Below are positions 24,721 to 33,501 of a stretch of DNA of 64,000 bases, piece after piece. The translations under genes were made by a program, and so were the position numbers. This DNA comes from Deinococcales bacterium. Its GTDB lineage: Bacteria > Deinococcota > Deinococci > Deinococcales > JAAFIG01. How positions within the stretch are numbered: the stretch's first letter is position 1; each line of letters starts with the position of its first letter. The DNA is taken from positions 1 through 64,000 of the forward strand of contig JAAFIG010000014.1 in the NCBI GenBank assembly GCA_013298595.1, in the 5' to 3' direction. The notes under the pieces were generated by a model. It was not told the DNA's origin. It worked only from the letters and a program-made list of their open reading frames with translations, and did no database searches.

Positions 24721-25892
24721 GCACGCACCGATAAAAACTTCTCTGGGTCTTTGAGAAACCGTCTTTTACAGTTGGCACAAGTAAAGTAATACCTCGAACC
24801 AGCATAATCCGTAAAATGCACAGCCGCTGCGATCTCGATGCGTTCGCCATCAACAGGTGAAATGGCAAACCCTGAGTCAAGACCTTTTTCGGAAATAGAA
24901 TCGTCATTCGCAGCGAGACCATGTAGGTCTCCTGTACCTGTTTTTAACGTTTGTAGGGGCGAATCTTGTATTCGCCCTGTGACTGATAATGAATCAACAG
25001 TCACCGCATTGGTAGCTGGGCGAACATGAAGTTCGCCCCTACGAATTTCCGGATTTTGATAATTGCTTGAGTTCGTGAACATCGGTTGGCTCGAGTCTCT
25101 CACCTTGATGATTTCTGCCAGAATACTAACCGCTACTTCGGCGGGGGTCTTGGCATTGATGTCCAACCCCGCAGGGTTACGAACGGTCGCCACTTTCTCG
25201 GAGGGAACGCCTTGTAACTCGAGCAGTTCGCGCACGGTCACAGCGCGTTTGCGACTGGCAAGCAGCGATACAAATCCAACATCTGCCAACAGCAACGCCT
25301 CGAGAACAGGCTCATCGTAATGCCCTTGGGTGGCAACCACGGCGGCTAGACTCATCCGAGTTTCCAAAGTTAAATTCTCAAGAAAAACGGGTAAATCCGT
25401 CAGTGCCACGGCTGTATTTGGTTCGAGGTCTTGCAGTTCGGCTTGGGTGACAATTCGCACAATTTTATACTCGAGCAGGGCTGCCATGCGTGTTACAGCC
25501 TCAGCGACTGGTGTAAAACCTGCCACCAGCAAAAGTGGTGCAGGGGTGTGTGGCTCGAGATAAACATCCACTGCACCTTCAGAAGCACAAGTCATGGGAA
25601 CAACAATGCTCTCGGCATCGGCTGCATGTTGCAAAATCTCGAGACTGGCATCTGGGCGAATCAGGACAAGGCGGGGCTTACCTGTTTGTAGTGTCTCGAG
25701 GGCTTGTTTTCGCACAATTTCACGGCTGCATGAACCGCCAACAAAACCTTGCATTCGCCCATCGGCAAATACCAAAGCACGATCCCCCAGATGCGAGGAA
25801 ACAGGTGCTTTTCTCGAGACAACTGTGGCAATCACAAAGCTCAAGCCAGCATTTTTAAGGTCAAGGACAGTTTGATAAAAATCGGTATTCAT
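24717..25892 (-). CDS. coxF: XdhC/CoxF family maturation protein with C-terminal YHS-like domain
   Basis: The 391-residue protein has an XdhC/CoxI N-terminal domain (FVIATVVSRKAPVSSHLGDRALVFADGRMQGFVGGSCSRE), an XdhC C-terminal Rossmann domain (about 118-265) and a YHS-like zinc-binding tail (YYFTCANCKRRFLKDPEKFL, 368-387). XdhC-type proteins bind and sulfurate the molybdenum cofactor before insertion. Residues about 284-326 are encoded by palindromic repeats and are absent from the family core. AAGGAA precedes the ATG. It is the first gene of a coupled coxF-D-E set. Confidence 0.88.
   Translation of the reverse strand: MNTDFYQTVLDLKNAGLSFVIATVVSRKAPVSSHLGDRALVFADGRMQGFVGGSCSREIVRKQALETLQTGKPRLVLIRPDASLEILQHAADAESIVVPMTCASEGAVDVYLEPHTPAPLLLVAGFTPVAEAVTRMAALLEYKIVRIVTQAELQDLEPNTAVALTDLPVFLENLTLETRMSLAAVVATQGHYDEPVLEALLLADVGFVSLLASRKRAVTVRELLELQGVPSEKVATVRNPAGLDINAKTPAEVAVSILAEIIKVRDSSQPMFTNSSNYQNPEIRRGELHVRPATNAVTVDSLSVTGRIQDSPLQTLKTGTGDLHGLAANDDSISEKGLDSGFAISPVDGERIEIAAAVHFTDYAGSRYYFTCANCKRRFLKDPEKFLSVRA
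24915..25042. repeat. Three REP-like palindromes inside the coxF reading frame
   Basis: gagacc-atgta-ggtctc (24915-24931), gtaggggcgaatcttgtattcgccc (24953-24977) and gggcgaacatgaagttcgcccctac (25018-25042) lie in the coding sequence. The last two are inverted copies of the same element. They preserve the frame and encode an interdomain linker. Confidence 0.9.
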
Positions 25893-25946
25893 AGGGTTCC
25901 TTAGTCGTTTTGCAACCTGACCAGAACTAAAGCAGTGATGTATTCT

Positions 25947-26648
25947 TTAATGAAATCCATAGTCAAACGCCTTATCGCCTTGGGTGCCATGCACTTGGGC
26001 ATTGAAAGAAATAATGATGCGGTCTTTGTCGCCGTCGTAGGGCATGGCTTTGTGATTCAGCCAACTAGGAAAAACAATCAAGTCACCTGCTTTTGGAATG
26101 ACATCAAAATTGCTTTGCTGCAAGTACGCATTACCTAAATCCATGTGCGCTCCGCCAAGTAACCCAAGCTGATGCCCGTAAAAACGTGTAATACCATTGG
26201 TAGCTCCAAGCATCGCATGGTCTTGACGACGTTCGAGCGAGTCTATTTGTACGTAATACACGCCGCTCCAAGAGCAATTGCCGTGATTATGAATATCGTG
26301 GAAACCATAGCGATTGGCAATTTGAAACCATGCTCCAACAATGTGCATTTGCAATTTACTCGCACCAATACTTTGCCAAATACCAGCATTCATCTCAGAT
26401 GCAATCTGAAAAACACTTTCAGAAACAAATGCAAACAACTCTTTGATGCTCGAGTGCTCGTACCTTTGCAACAAATCATCACTCGAAGAATACAAATTCC
26501 CTTGTTTTGCACCTCGAGCTTCTAAATCGGTTTTGCGCTGTGCATAGAATAATTCGATCAAATCGGCATTGATGGTTTCAGCGTTCTCGAGTGAGCGTCG
26601 CAAAATTGGAGTTGCCCAGTGCATCGAAATATTTGGGGTTACATTCAT
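25947..26648 (-). CDS. Putative 2OG-Fe(II) oxygenase
   Basis: The 233-residue protein resembles the TIGR02466-type 2-oxoglutarate/iron oxygenase group. The likely iron ligands lie in HDIHNHGNCSWSGVYYV and WLNHKAMPY, and the 2-oxoglutarate arginine in DRIIISFNAQV, on a double-stranded beta-helix pattern. The substrate is unknown; relatives hydroxylate small molecules or proteins. It sits between coxF and the serine hydrolase within the cox cluster on the same strand, with an SD-like GAGAGG upstream. A role in CO oxidation is not established. Confidence 0.75.
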   Translation of the reverse strand: MNVTPNISMHWATPILRRSLENAETINADLIELFYAQRKTDLEARGAKQGNLYSSSDDLLQRYEHSSIKELFAFVSESVFQIASEMNAGIWQSIGASKLQMHIVGAWFQIANRYGFHDIHNHGNCSWSGVYYVQIDSLERRQDHAMLGATNGITRFYGHQLGLLGGAHMDLGNAYLQQSNFDVIPKAGDLIVFPSWLNHKAMPYDGDKDRIIISFNAQVHGTQGDKAFDYGFH

Positions 26649-26666
26649 GACGTGCCTCTCGAGGAT

Positions 26667-28040
26667 TTAGTTTTGCTTAGCATATAATCTTCCACCTGCT
26701 CGCAACCAAACTATTTGATTTTGGTCGTTGCGAAGGTATTCGTATTTACTGCCTTTGAGTTCGGTGTCCAAAAGCACAATAGTGTCTTGCGGTAACAAGG
26801 CACACGTCGCCACTGGTGGCGGTGGAGCTGGCGTGACAGTCACACTCGAGACATCACCAAGTTTGACACTGCGTTTTAATTGCTTATTCTCGAGATAAAA
26901 TTCGAGCGTCGTACCAAAAGCCGCACCAACAAAACTACCAGTATATGCCTCGAGTTCAGATTCGGTTGGCTCGAGTACTTTGCTTTCTGGTTCTTTTAAG
27001 CCTAGGAATTCTTCTTGAATCCAAGCACTTAATTCGTTATTCAGCAATGTGCCTTTGTCAGAGTTTGTCAGAATTGTACAAGCAAAATTGGCTTCTGGGA
27101 CAATCCAAAAAGCACTCATCTGCCCATTTGTCGCACCACCATGTGATAAGACTCGAGTTGTGCCATTGCCATTTTTCCAAGGTACATCTCGCACAAACCA
27201 AGTGACCGCAAATTGATTACCCAAAGCACCTTTAACCGTTGGTGTTTGCATCACCTGCAACGTCTGATTTTGTAACAGAGGCGCACCATCACCCAAATGA
27301 AACTGGGCATATTTAAGTTGATCGAGCACACTCGAATTCAACCGACCAATTGGTGCAATGGCTCGAGCAAATGCCCAAGGACGACTGATTTGCACTTGTC
27401 CGCTGGCATCCACAAAATGCCCAACAGCAAAGCGCTCGAGCATCGTTTCGGCTGGAAAAAAATGAGATTTTGTCATACCCAACGGCTCGAGGATCATTTC
27501 TTGGGCAACTTGTTCATACGTTTTGCCACTCATTACTTCGATGATTCGTCCAGCAATGCCAAAACCAGCATTGTTATAGTGCCAAATAGTTCCAGTAGCA
27601 GTGACTTGTGGTTGCTTTATCACACCTTGAACGTATTTCTCGAGGGCATCATCACCATCACCAGTATCAGAAAACAAATCACCAACCCAACCACCCGTGT
27701 GATTTAGGAGTTGCCGCACCGTCACCTGTGCTGCTGTTGCTTCGTCAGCTAATTGCAAATCAGGTAAGTAACGCCGAACAGGAGCATCCAACTCGAGCTT
27801 ACCCGCCTCGACTAAACGCATGATAATTGTACCTGTGATGGTTTTGGTGGTTGAACCAATCTGAAACAAGGTATCTCGAGTGATCTCCAAAGGATGAAAC
27901 CGATGTGTCACACCCTCGCAGATTGTGTACTCCAAACCATCCACAATCAACCCAAGTGCCACTCCAGGAATCCGCAAACGAGCCATCCCCTCGAGCAAGC
28001 GCTCACGCAACAACACCAGTTTGTTTATCAGATCAACCAT
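26667..28040 (-). CDS. Serine hydrolase, class C beta-lactamase family
   Basis: From the ATG at 28040 (track start 28196 overlaps coxG) the protein has 457 residues. The penicillin-binding fold motifs are present: Ser-x-x-Lys in GSTTKTITG, Tyr-x-Asn in WHYNNAGFG, and a late HGG in VLSHGGATNG. A C-terminal lipocalin-like beta region follows about residue 330. No signal peptide is visible, so it is probably cytosolic, an esterase/peptidase-like enzyme rather than a secreted beta-lactamase. It lies between coxG and the oxygenase gene. Confidence 0.87.
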   Translation of the reverse strand: MVDLINKLVLLRERLLEGMARLRIPGVALGLIVDGLEYTICEGVTHRFHPLEITRDTLFQIGSTTKTITGTIIMRLVEAGKLELDAPVRRYLPDLQLADEATAAQVTVRQLLNHTGGWVGDLFSDTGDGDDALEKYVQGVIKQPQVTATGTIWHYNNAGFGIAGRIIEVMSGKTYEQVAQEMILEPLGMTKSHFFPAETMLERFAVGHFVDASGQVQISRPWAFARAIAPIGRLNSSVLDQLKYAQFHLGDGAPLLQNQTLQVMQTPTVKGALGNQFAVTWFVRDVPWKNGNGTTRVLSHGGATNGQMSAFWIVPEANFACTILTNSDKGTLLNNELSAWIQEEFLGLKEPESKVLEPTESELEAYTGSFVGAAFGTTLEFYLENKQLKRSVKLGDVSSVTVTPAPPPPVATCALLPQDTIVLLDTELKGSKYEYLRNDQNQIVWLRAGGRLYAKQN

Positions 28041-28066
28041 TAAAACCTCAAGATACCAATACTTGC

Positions 28067-28519
28067 TTACCCCTGCTCCGCCATACGGGTTTTGACATTG
28101 GCAAAAGTACCAGCAATCAATTTCTGAGCTTGGGCATCGAGTACCCGTCCGCCCACAGTTGCAATCGGACCACGCATGGTTGCTGCCCCACTCCAATTGA
28201 GCGTTGTAGTGTTATTACCATTATCAATAATATCGGCACCAGCCAGCAAATCCACTACGCTACCAAAACCACCACCATTGATTTTGACATTCATCCGCTG
28301 CCCATCGGCTTGAGGCTCGAGCGTAATCTTAAACTTAAAACTGCCACGTACAGGTCCTAAACCAATACTGACCGTTGCATCAAAATTCGTCGCGTCATGA
28401 ACCACCACGGTTTTAACATCAGGCAAACAAGAAGCTACCTTCTCAGGGTTATTGATAAACGCCCAAACAGCATCCTTACCAAGAGGAACTTGTTCCGTAC
28501 CATTATATTCAAGTTTCAA
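28067..28519 (-). CDS. coxG: Carbon monoxide dehydrogenase subunit G (SRPBCC fold)
   Basis: The 150-residue protein matches CoxG: MKLEYNGTEQVPLGKDAVWAFINNPEKVASCLPDVKTVV, a START/SRPBCC hydrophobic-pocket fold. CoxG is thought to help recruit CO dehydrogenase to the membrane or assist electron transfer to quinones. The start is TTG, well supported by AAGGAG nine bases upstream and by the family N-terminus. It lies 237 bases after coxL, separated by repeats. Confidence 0.9.
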   Translation of the reverse strand: MKLEYNGTEQVPLGKDAVWAFINNPEKVASCLPDVKTVVVHDATNFDATVSIGLGPVRGSFKFKITLEPQADGQRMNVKINGGGFGSVVDLLAGADIIDNGNNTTTLNWSGAATMRGPIATVGGRVLDAQAQKLIAGTFANVKTRMAEQG

Positions 28520-28560
28520 AAAATCACTCCTTTACGACAAATCAAATAAAAAATATTTCC

Positions 28561-28629
28561 GAACCAACCCTCCAGCGTAGCAAATTTGGGGGAGGATAAC
28601 GAGCCTAAGCGAGTTGGGAGAGGGGTTAA
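28561..28629. repeat. Putative dispersed intergenic repeat (ccctctcccaactcgctta type)
   Basis: On the minus strand aacccctctcccaactcgcttaggctcgttatcctcccccaaatttgc resembles a widespread type of noncoding bacterial repeat. It contains gagcctaagcgag-like partial symmetry and no ORF. Only one copy is seen in this window. Confidence 0.4.
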
Positions 28630-28685
28630 CTATTCACCTTCTTTTAGTTAAGCCTAGTCTCGAGGTATGGCTTTAGGTTTGGCTG

Positions 28686-28742
28686 GTAGGGGCGAGGTGT
28701 GCCTCGCCCCTACGGTGAAATTAGGGTGAGGCACGTCTCACC
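28686..28742. repeat. Two palindromes between coxL and coxG, including the best copy of the TAGGGGCGA family
   Basis: gtaggggcgagg-tgtg-cctcgcccctac is a perfect 12-bp-arm hairpin (28686-28713). ggtgag-(n6)-ctcacc follows at 28725-28742. The first gives the clearest consensus of the dispersed family. Confidence 0.9.
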
Positions 28743-28756
28743 GCCACGGTTTATTT

Positions 28757-31096
28757 TTAATCAGCGGCGAGGGCTTCGGCGTTACGAATGGCACTCCAAA
28801 CTTTTTCTCGAGTCAGTGGCATATCGATATGCTTTACCCCAAGTGGTGAGAGGGCATCTATGACGGCATTGACGAAGGCGGCTGGACTGCCAACGTTGGG
28901 GCTTTCTCCGACGGATTTCGCTCCGATGGGATGGTGCGGGCTGGGGGTGACAGTATGCCCTGTTTCCCAACTTGGTGACTCGAGACTGGTTGGCACGAGG
29001 TAATCGGTGAAGTTGGTGGCTAAATTGTTGCCTTCGTCGTCGTAAGCAATTTCTTGCATAAAAGCAATCGCAAAGCCTTCGGTTAAGCCACCATGAACTT
29101 GCCCTTCAACGATCATTGGGTTGATGATCGTGCCACAGTCATCTATGGCTAAAAAGCGCCGAACTTTGGTTTCGCCTGTGTCTCGGTCTACGTCTACAAC
29201 TGCCACATAAGTGCCGTGAGGGAAAACCATGTTGGGTGGATCGTAGTACAACGTTGCCTCGAGTCCAGGTTCATTTTCGCCAGGGTTTGTGTAGGCAGCA
29301 AAGGCAATTTCTTGCATGGTGATGCTTTTACTTGGTGCTCCCATGACGTTAAATTTGTAATCTTTCCACTCAAGATCGTGTTCGGAAACCTCGAGCACGT
29401 GGGCAGCAATTTTGCGGGCTTTTTCACGGATTTTTCGTGCTGCTAGTGCCAATGCGCCACCTGCAACGGGTGTGGAACGGCTGGCATACGTGCCTAATCC
29501 GTATGGTGCAGTGTCAGTATCGCCTTCTTCAACCAAGAAATTTTGTGGGTCTAAACCGAGTTCTTCGGCAACAATTTGCGCCCAAGTGGTTTCGTGACCT
29601 TGACCTTGAGATTTTGAACCAGTGCGAATAATGCCTGAACCACTGGGATGAATACGAATTTCGGCACCGTCAAACATTTTAATACCAAGAATATCAAAGT
29701 GCTTACTAGGACCAGCCCCTGTCACTTCGGTAAAGGTTGAAAGCCCAATGCCCATTAACTCGCCTCGAGCACGTTTCTCAGCTTGCTCTTTGAGCAGTTC
29801 TTTGTAACCAATTCGCTCGAGGGCAACGTTCATGGTTTTTTCGTAATCGCCGCTGTCGTAAATAAAATTAAGTGGCGATTGGTACGGGAATTGCTCGGGT
29901 TGGACAAAGTTTTTGCGGCGTAGTTCGGCTGGGTCTATTTTCAATTCGTCAGCTAGAATATCCATTGCTCTTTCGATCGCGTAACTGGCTTCGGTGACAC
30001 GGAAACTGCAACGGTATGCCACACCACCAGGCATTTTATTGGTGAAGTACGCATCTAAATTGGCATACGCGTTGGGGAAATCGTAACTGCCTGTAACAAT
30101 GCCAAACATACCAGCGGGATATTTGCTTGGGTCAGCGGCTGCGTCAAAAGCTCCGTGATCGGCAACTGTGTTGACTTTTAAGGCTGTTACTTTACCTTCT
30201 TTGGTCGCGCCAATTTCAATATCCATATGGTAATCCCGCGCAAAACTCGAGGTTAGGTTCTCAGTGCGGGTTTCGATCCATTTGACTGGGCGTTTTAAGA
30301 CCAACGCACCCGCAATGGCACAGACATAGCCTGGATAAACTGGTACTTTGTTACCGAATCCACCGCCAAGGTCTGGACTGATAACCCGAATTTTATCTTC
30401 TGGAATTCCGAGCACCAAAAATAAAGCCGTGCGGTAAACATGTGGCGCTTGCGAAGTCACATAAAATTGTAAGCGACCCATTGCATCAAATTCGGCAATA
30501 CAACCACAAGTCTCAAGTGGCGCGGCGTGACAACGCTGAAAAGTCATATGTTGCTTAACTACGTGATCAGCAGCCTCGAGTGCGGCATCGGTTTCGGCTT
30601 TTTTGCCAACATTCCAATTAAAAATATGGTTGGTGGCATTCTCGCGGTCTGGACGCAGAATCACTTCATCGGTCATCGATTTATATGGGTCTGCCATGAC
30701 GGGCAGTGGTTCGTAATCCACTTCGACGAGTTCTGCCATGTCGTAAGCGGCTTCTCGAGTTTCGGCATACACGGCTGCCACTTCTTGATGCTGGTACAAC
30801 ACTTTGCCATCGGCAAGCACCATTTGTTTGTCTAAACCATGAAAGGTTGGTAGCCATCCGACTTTGTAAGCGTTCAATTCTTTGCTGGTCACAACAGCGA
30901 CAGCACCCGGTATTTCCATCGCAGCGCTCGAGTCTATACCGCGAATATTGGCATGTGGATACGGACTATGTACCAATGCCATCCAGAGTTGATTGGGCAA
31001 ATTGATGTCGTCTATATAGTTACCTTTGCCTTGCAGGAAACGCGGGTCTTCTTTGCGTTTCATAGATTTTCCCATCGCGTGTTTTTCAGTTGTCAT
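28757..31096 (-). CDS. coxL: Aerobic carbon monoxide dehydrogenase large subunit (form I)
   Basis: The 779-residue molybdopterin subunit oxidises CO to CO2. It carries AYRCSFR at residues 360-366, the form I active-site loop whose Cys binds copper in the Mo-S-Cu centre; form II homologues have AYRGAGR instead. The C-terminal GAKSVGESPNVGSPAA holds the conserved catalytic Glu. Other landmarks are GGGFGNK and TGSKSQGQGHETTWAQI. Length is about 30 residues below the Oligotropha protein. AAGGAG precedes the ATG. Gene order coxM-S-L matches form I operons. Confidence 0.96.
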   Translation of the reverse strand: MTTEKHAMGKSMKRKEDPRFLQGKGNYIDDINLPNQLWMALVHSPYPHANIRGIDSSAAMEIPGAVAVVTSKELNAYKVGWLPTFHGLDKQMVLADGKVLYQHQEVAAVYAETREAAYDMAELVEVDYEPLPVMADPYKSMTDEVILRPDRENATNHIFNWNVGKKAETDAALEAADHVVKQHMTFQRCHAAPLETCGCIAEFDAMGRLQFYVTSQAPHVYRTALFLVLGIPEDKIRVISPDLGGGFGNKVPVYPGYVCAIAGALVLKRPVKWIETRTENLTSSFARDYHMDIEIGATKEGKVTALKVNTVADHGAFDAAADPSKYPAGMFGIVTGSYDFPNAYANLDAYFTNKMPGGVAYRCSFRVTEASYAIERAMDILADELKIDPAELRRKNFVQPEQFPYQSPLNFIYDSGDYEKTMNVALERIGYKELLKEQAEKRARGELMGIGLSTFTEVTGAGPSKHFDILGIKMFDGAEIRIHPSGSGIIRTGSKSQGQGHETTWAQIVAEELGLDPQNFLVEEGDTDTAPYGLGTYASRSTPVAGGALALAARKIREKARKIAAHVLEVSEHDLEWKDYKFNVMGAPSKSITMQEIAFAAYTNPGENEPGLEATLYYDPPNMVFPHGTYVAVVDVDRDTGETKVRRFLAIDDCGTIINPMIVEGQVHGGLTEGFAIAFMQEIAYDDEGNNLATNFTDYLVPTSLESPSWETGHTVTPSPHHPIGAKSVGESPNVGSPAAFVNAVIDALSPLGVKHIDMPLTREKVWSAIRNAEALAAD

Positions 31097-31114
31097 ATCA
31101 AAACTCCTTGGCTT

Positions 31115-31131
31115 GGGCGAGGCATGCCTCG
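31115..31131. repeat. Short TAGGGGCGA-type palindrome between coxS and coxL
   Basis: gggcgaggcatgcctcg contains cgaggcatgcctcg, a perfect 14-base palindrome sharing its arms with the dispersed family. It lies six bases from the coxL ribosome binding site and could affect coxL translation. Confidence 0.6.
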
Positions 31132-31136
31132 ATTGT

Positions 31137-31619
31137 TTAATCGTCGGCGGCTTGAGTGGACATAGCAGTGGCGGCTTGTTGAACAGCTTTAACGATGTTG
31201 TTATAGCCTGTACAACGGCATAGGTTGCCGCTTAGCCCTTCGCGGATTTCGTGCTCAGATGGGTTTGGGTTTTGCTCGAGCAAGGCGATACTGGTCATCA
31301 TCATGCCTGGAGTGCAATAACCACACTGCAAACCATGTTGATCCCAGAAGGCTTGTTGGATCGGATGCAGAACGCCTCCTGGTGCGAGGGATTCAACGGT
31401 TTTGATTTCATGACCTTCTGCCATAATGGCAAAAACAGTGCAAGATTTAACTGGGTTCCCATCGAGTAGTACGGTGCAAACCCCACAACTACTCGAGTCA
31501 CAACCAACGTGAGTTCCTGTTAATTTAGCTTGTTCGCGGATAAAATGTACCAGCAAAGTGCGGTTTTCTACGTCAGCAGTGGTTGTTTTGCCATTGATGT
31601 TCAATGAAATCTGGCTCAT
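31137..31619 (-). CDS. coxS: Carbon monoxide dehydrogenase small (2Fe-2S) subunit
   Basis: From the ATG at 31619, which overlaps the coxM stop as ATGA, the protein has 160 residues. It holds two [2Fe-2S] clusters: [21 protein letters not shown] (plant ferredoxin type) and [12 protein letters not shown]...CRCTGY (alpha-helical type). It passes electrons from the molybdenum centre to FAD of CoxM. The track start at 31763 adds a Cys-rich region that lies in another frame of coxM and is not credible. Confidence 0.95.
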   Translation of the reverse strand: MSQISLNINGKTTTADVENRTLLVHFIREQAKLTGTHVGCDSSSCGVCTVLLDGNPVKSCTVFAIMAEGHEIKTVESLAPGGVLHPIQQAFWDQHGLQCGYCTPGMMMTSIALLEQNPNPSEHEIREGLSGNLCRCTGYNNIVKAVQQAATAMSTQAADD

Positions 31620-32491
31620 AGGGACACTCCTAAGCGAAGTAAGGATTCTTGTAGCCCTCGCCCAACCAGCACTCGAGCCATATCTTTTTTGTATTCGGCA
31701 GAGCCGCGTTGATCGGCATTGGGGCTGGCAATTTTTGGTGCTTCGGCAGCAGCAGCTTTGCATAACTCGAGACTCGGGCGTTGACCAACCAACATGGCTT
31801 CGGCAGCCGTGACTCGCATAGCAATATGTCCAACAGCAGTAATCGCAACCCCAGCTTGACGAATCGTGCCATCAACATTCATGGATAGTTGCACAGCCGC
31901 TGCACAAGTGGCGTAATCGCCTACCTTACGTTCAATTTTTTGATAACTACCTTGGGTGTGGGCATCAGGAATTGGTATTCGTACTTCGATTGCCATTTCG
32001 CCTTCTTCGATGGCAGTGGTGAACGAATCTACCAAAAAATCATCTATACTGATTTCTCGAGTACCATCTTTACCACGCACAATCATTGTGGCTCGAGAAG
32101 CGAGGGCAGTGGCTGTCCAGTCGCCACTTGGGTCATTATGGCAAATGCTGCCAACAACCGTTCCCATATGCCGCACAATTGGGTCTGCGACCACTCTCGA
32201 GACAGCGGTTATCAGGCTGTAGCGTGCCAAGATATTTTGATCAAACTCGAGGGCAGCATCTCGGGTGGTTGCACCAATCACCAAAAAACCATCTTTTTCG
32301 TGTAAATAAGATAATTCTTTGATTGGATTGATATCCACCAGCACAGCCGGTCGGGCTAAGCGGTAGCGCATTGCAGGAATTAAACTCTGCCCGCCTGCCA
32401 AGACTCGGGCTTCACTGCCATGTTGTTGCAGGGCTGCAAAAGCCTCATCAGTGGAATGGGATCTGACGTACTCGAAGTTCGCTGGAAACAT
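31616..32491 (-). CDS. coxM: Carbon monoxide dehydrogenase medium (FAD) subunit
   Basis: The 291-residue flavoprotein has the FAD-binding pattern [27 protein letters not shown] and [15 protein letters not shown] of the CoxM/XdhB family. It receives electrons from CoxS and delivers them toward the respiratory chain. It is the first gene of coxM-S-L, with AGGAG before the ATG and a four-base overlap into coxS. The upstream 230 bases carry its promoter; a minus-strand TTGCAT followed by TAGACT at 19 bp is a candidate only. Confidence 0.94.
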   Translation of the reverse strand: MFPANFEYVRSHSTDEAFAALQQHGSEARVLAGGQSLIPAMRYRLARPAVLVDINPIKELSYLHEKDGFLVIGATTRDAALEFDQNILARYSLITAVSRVVADPIVRHMGTVVGSICHNDPSGDWTATALASRATMIVRGKDGTREISIDDFLVDSFTTAIEEGEMAIEVRIPIPDAHTQGSYQKIERKVGDYATCAAAVQLSMNVDGTIRQAGVAITAVGHIAMRVTAAEAMLVGQRPSLELCKAAAAEAPKIASPNADQRGSAEYKKDMARVLVGRGLQESLLRLGVSL

Positions 32492-32722
32492 CTGCCACGC
32501 TCCTAAAAAAGAATTCTCGAGCCTCCATTCATAGAAGAAAGCACTGTTGGGGTAACTCGAGTTAGTTGTTGAACAATGCTAGTCTATCGTAAAAGTGATG
32601 GCAGAATGCAACTCTATCTTTCATAGGAGTATTCAGTCTGAGATTTTGTACTCAGTTTAGATTTTTGGCTGTGTGATTTTTGCACAGGCTTTTTGAAATT
32701 TGTATTTTAGACTTATAGAACC

Positions 32723-33475
32723 ATGAATAATAATTCTACTAGTTCCTTGCTTTCGCAAATTCAGCAATTGCAATCGCAGCGTAAGACTGGTCGTTTGCGC
32801 TTATCAAAGCGTGATGGTACCGATATTAATTTGTTTTTTGAAGGTGGAACTTTAGTCCATGCCCAACATGGTTGGACATTTGGTGTACCCGCCTTTCAAG
32901 AAGCCAGCAAGTGGCATGATTACGAAACAAACTTTACATCTGGTATTCCGACACCTTTACGTTCAATTAACCCTGGTGACATCAGCGATATCGCTAGTGT
33001 TGCCTCAGATAACAGCAGTAAGTACGAAGTACCTAAGCAACTGACAGGCTATTTTTACGCAGAAAAACACACTACAACCGATTTAAGTACCTTAGAAGTA
33101 GATGTTCTAGCCCATGCCAATGGCAATTCATTTGAAGATTTACTGATACAAACCCAACAAAACCCAACCACCTTAGCAGCAACCATTAAACAATTAACAC
33201 AAAAACGCTTATTATCCATCGAACAAAGTCCGTGCACACCAGAACAATTAAAAGCTTTGCGTTTACGCAAAAAAGAAGTTAAAGCCAAAGGTTTACTTGG
33301 TATGTTTAGCAAGAAGAATATTGAACTAACCGACCTCGAGTTTAAGGTTTACGATGTCCTCAACGGTGCTGTAAGTTTATGGGATATTCACTTGAACCTT
33401 GGGCTTGCCAGAGAGCAAGTCTGGGAAGCCTACACAGCCCTAAAAAAACGCGACCTCGTTGAGAATCTAGCTTAA
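32723..33475 (+). CDS. DUF4388 (PATAN-like) domain protein
   Basis: The 250-residue protein begins LLSQIQQLQSQRKTGRLRLSKRDGTDINLFFEGGTLVHAQHG, the pattern of DUF4388/PATAN domains, which occur in bacterial two-component and motility regulators. The C-terminal 80 residues look like a winged helix (LGLAREQVWEAYTALKKRDLVENL). It may be a regulator or adaptor for the divergent cox operon or for the amylase gene downstream; neither is shown. CTCGAG density is low here (one copy seen). Confidence 0.65.
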   Translation: MNNNSTSSLLSQIQQLQSQRKTGRLRLSKRDGTDINLFFEGGTLVHAQHGWTFGVPAFQEASKWHDYETNFTSGIPTPLRSINPGDISDIASVASDNSSKYEVPKQLTGYFYAEKHTTTDLSTLEVDVLAHANGNSFEDLLIQTQQNPTTLAATIKQLTQKRLLSIEQSPCTPEQLKALRLRKKEVKAKGLLGMFSKKNIELTDLEFKVYDVLNGAVSLWDIHLNLGLAREQVWEAYTALKKRDLVENLA

Positions 33476-33501
33476 AACCAAAATCACGGTAGAATGTCAG
33501 T

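Noticed and set aside
28041-28196. N-terminal extension of the serine hydrolase
   Set aside because: It overlaps coxG and has Cys/Trp-rich out-of-frame composition; the ATG at 28040 starts the domain.
31620-31763. Cys-rich N-terminal extension of CoxS
   Set aside because: It is coxM coding sequence read in another frame; the ATGA overlap at 31616-31619 gives the proper start.
22598-32491. Cluster as xanthine dehydrogenase rather than CO dehydrogenase
   Set aside because: The AYRCSFR motif and the coxG-D-E genes are specific to CO dehydrogenase; XdhC-like protein is shared by both systems.
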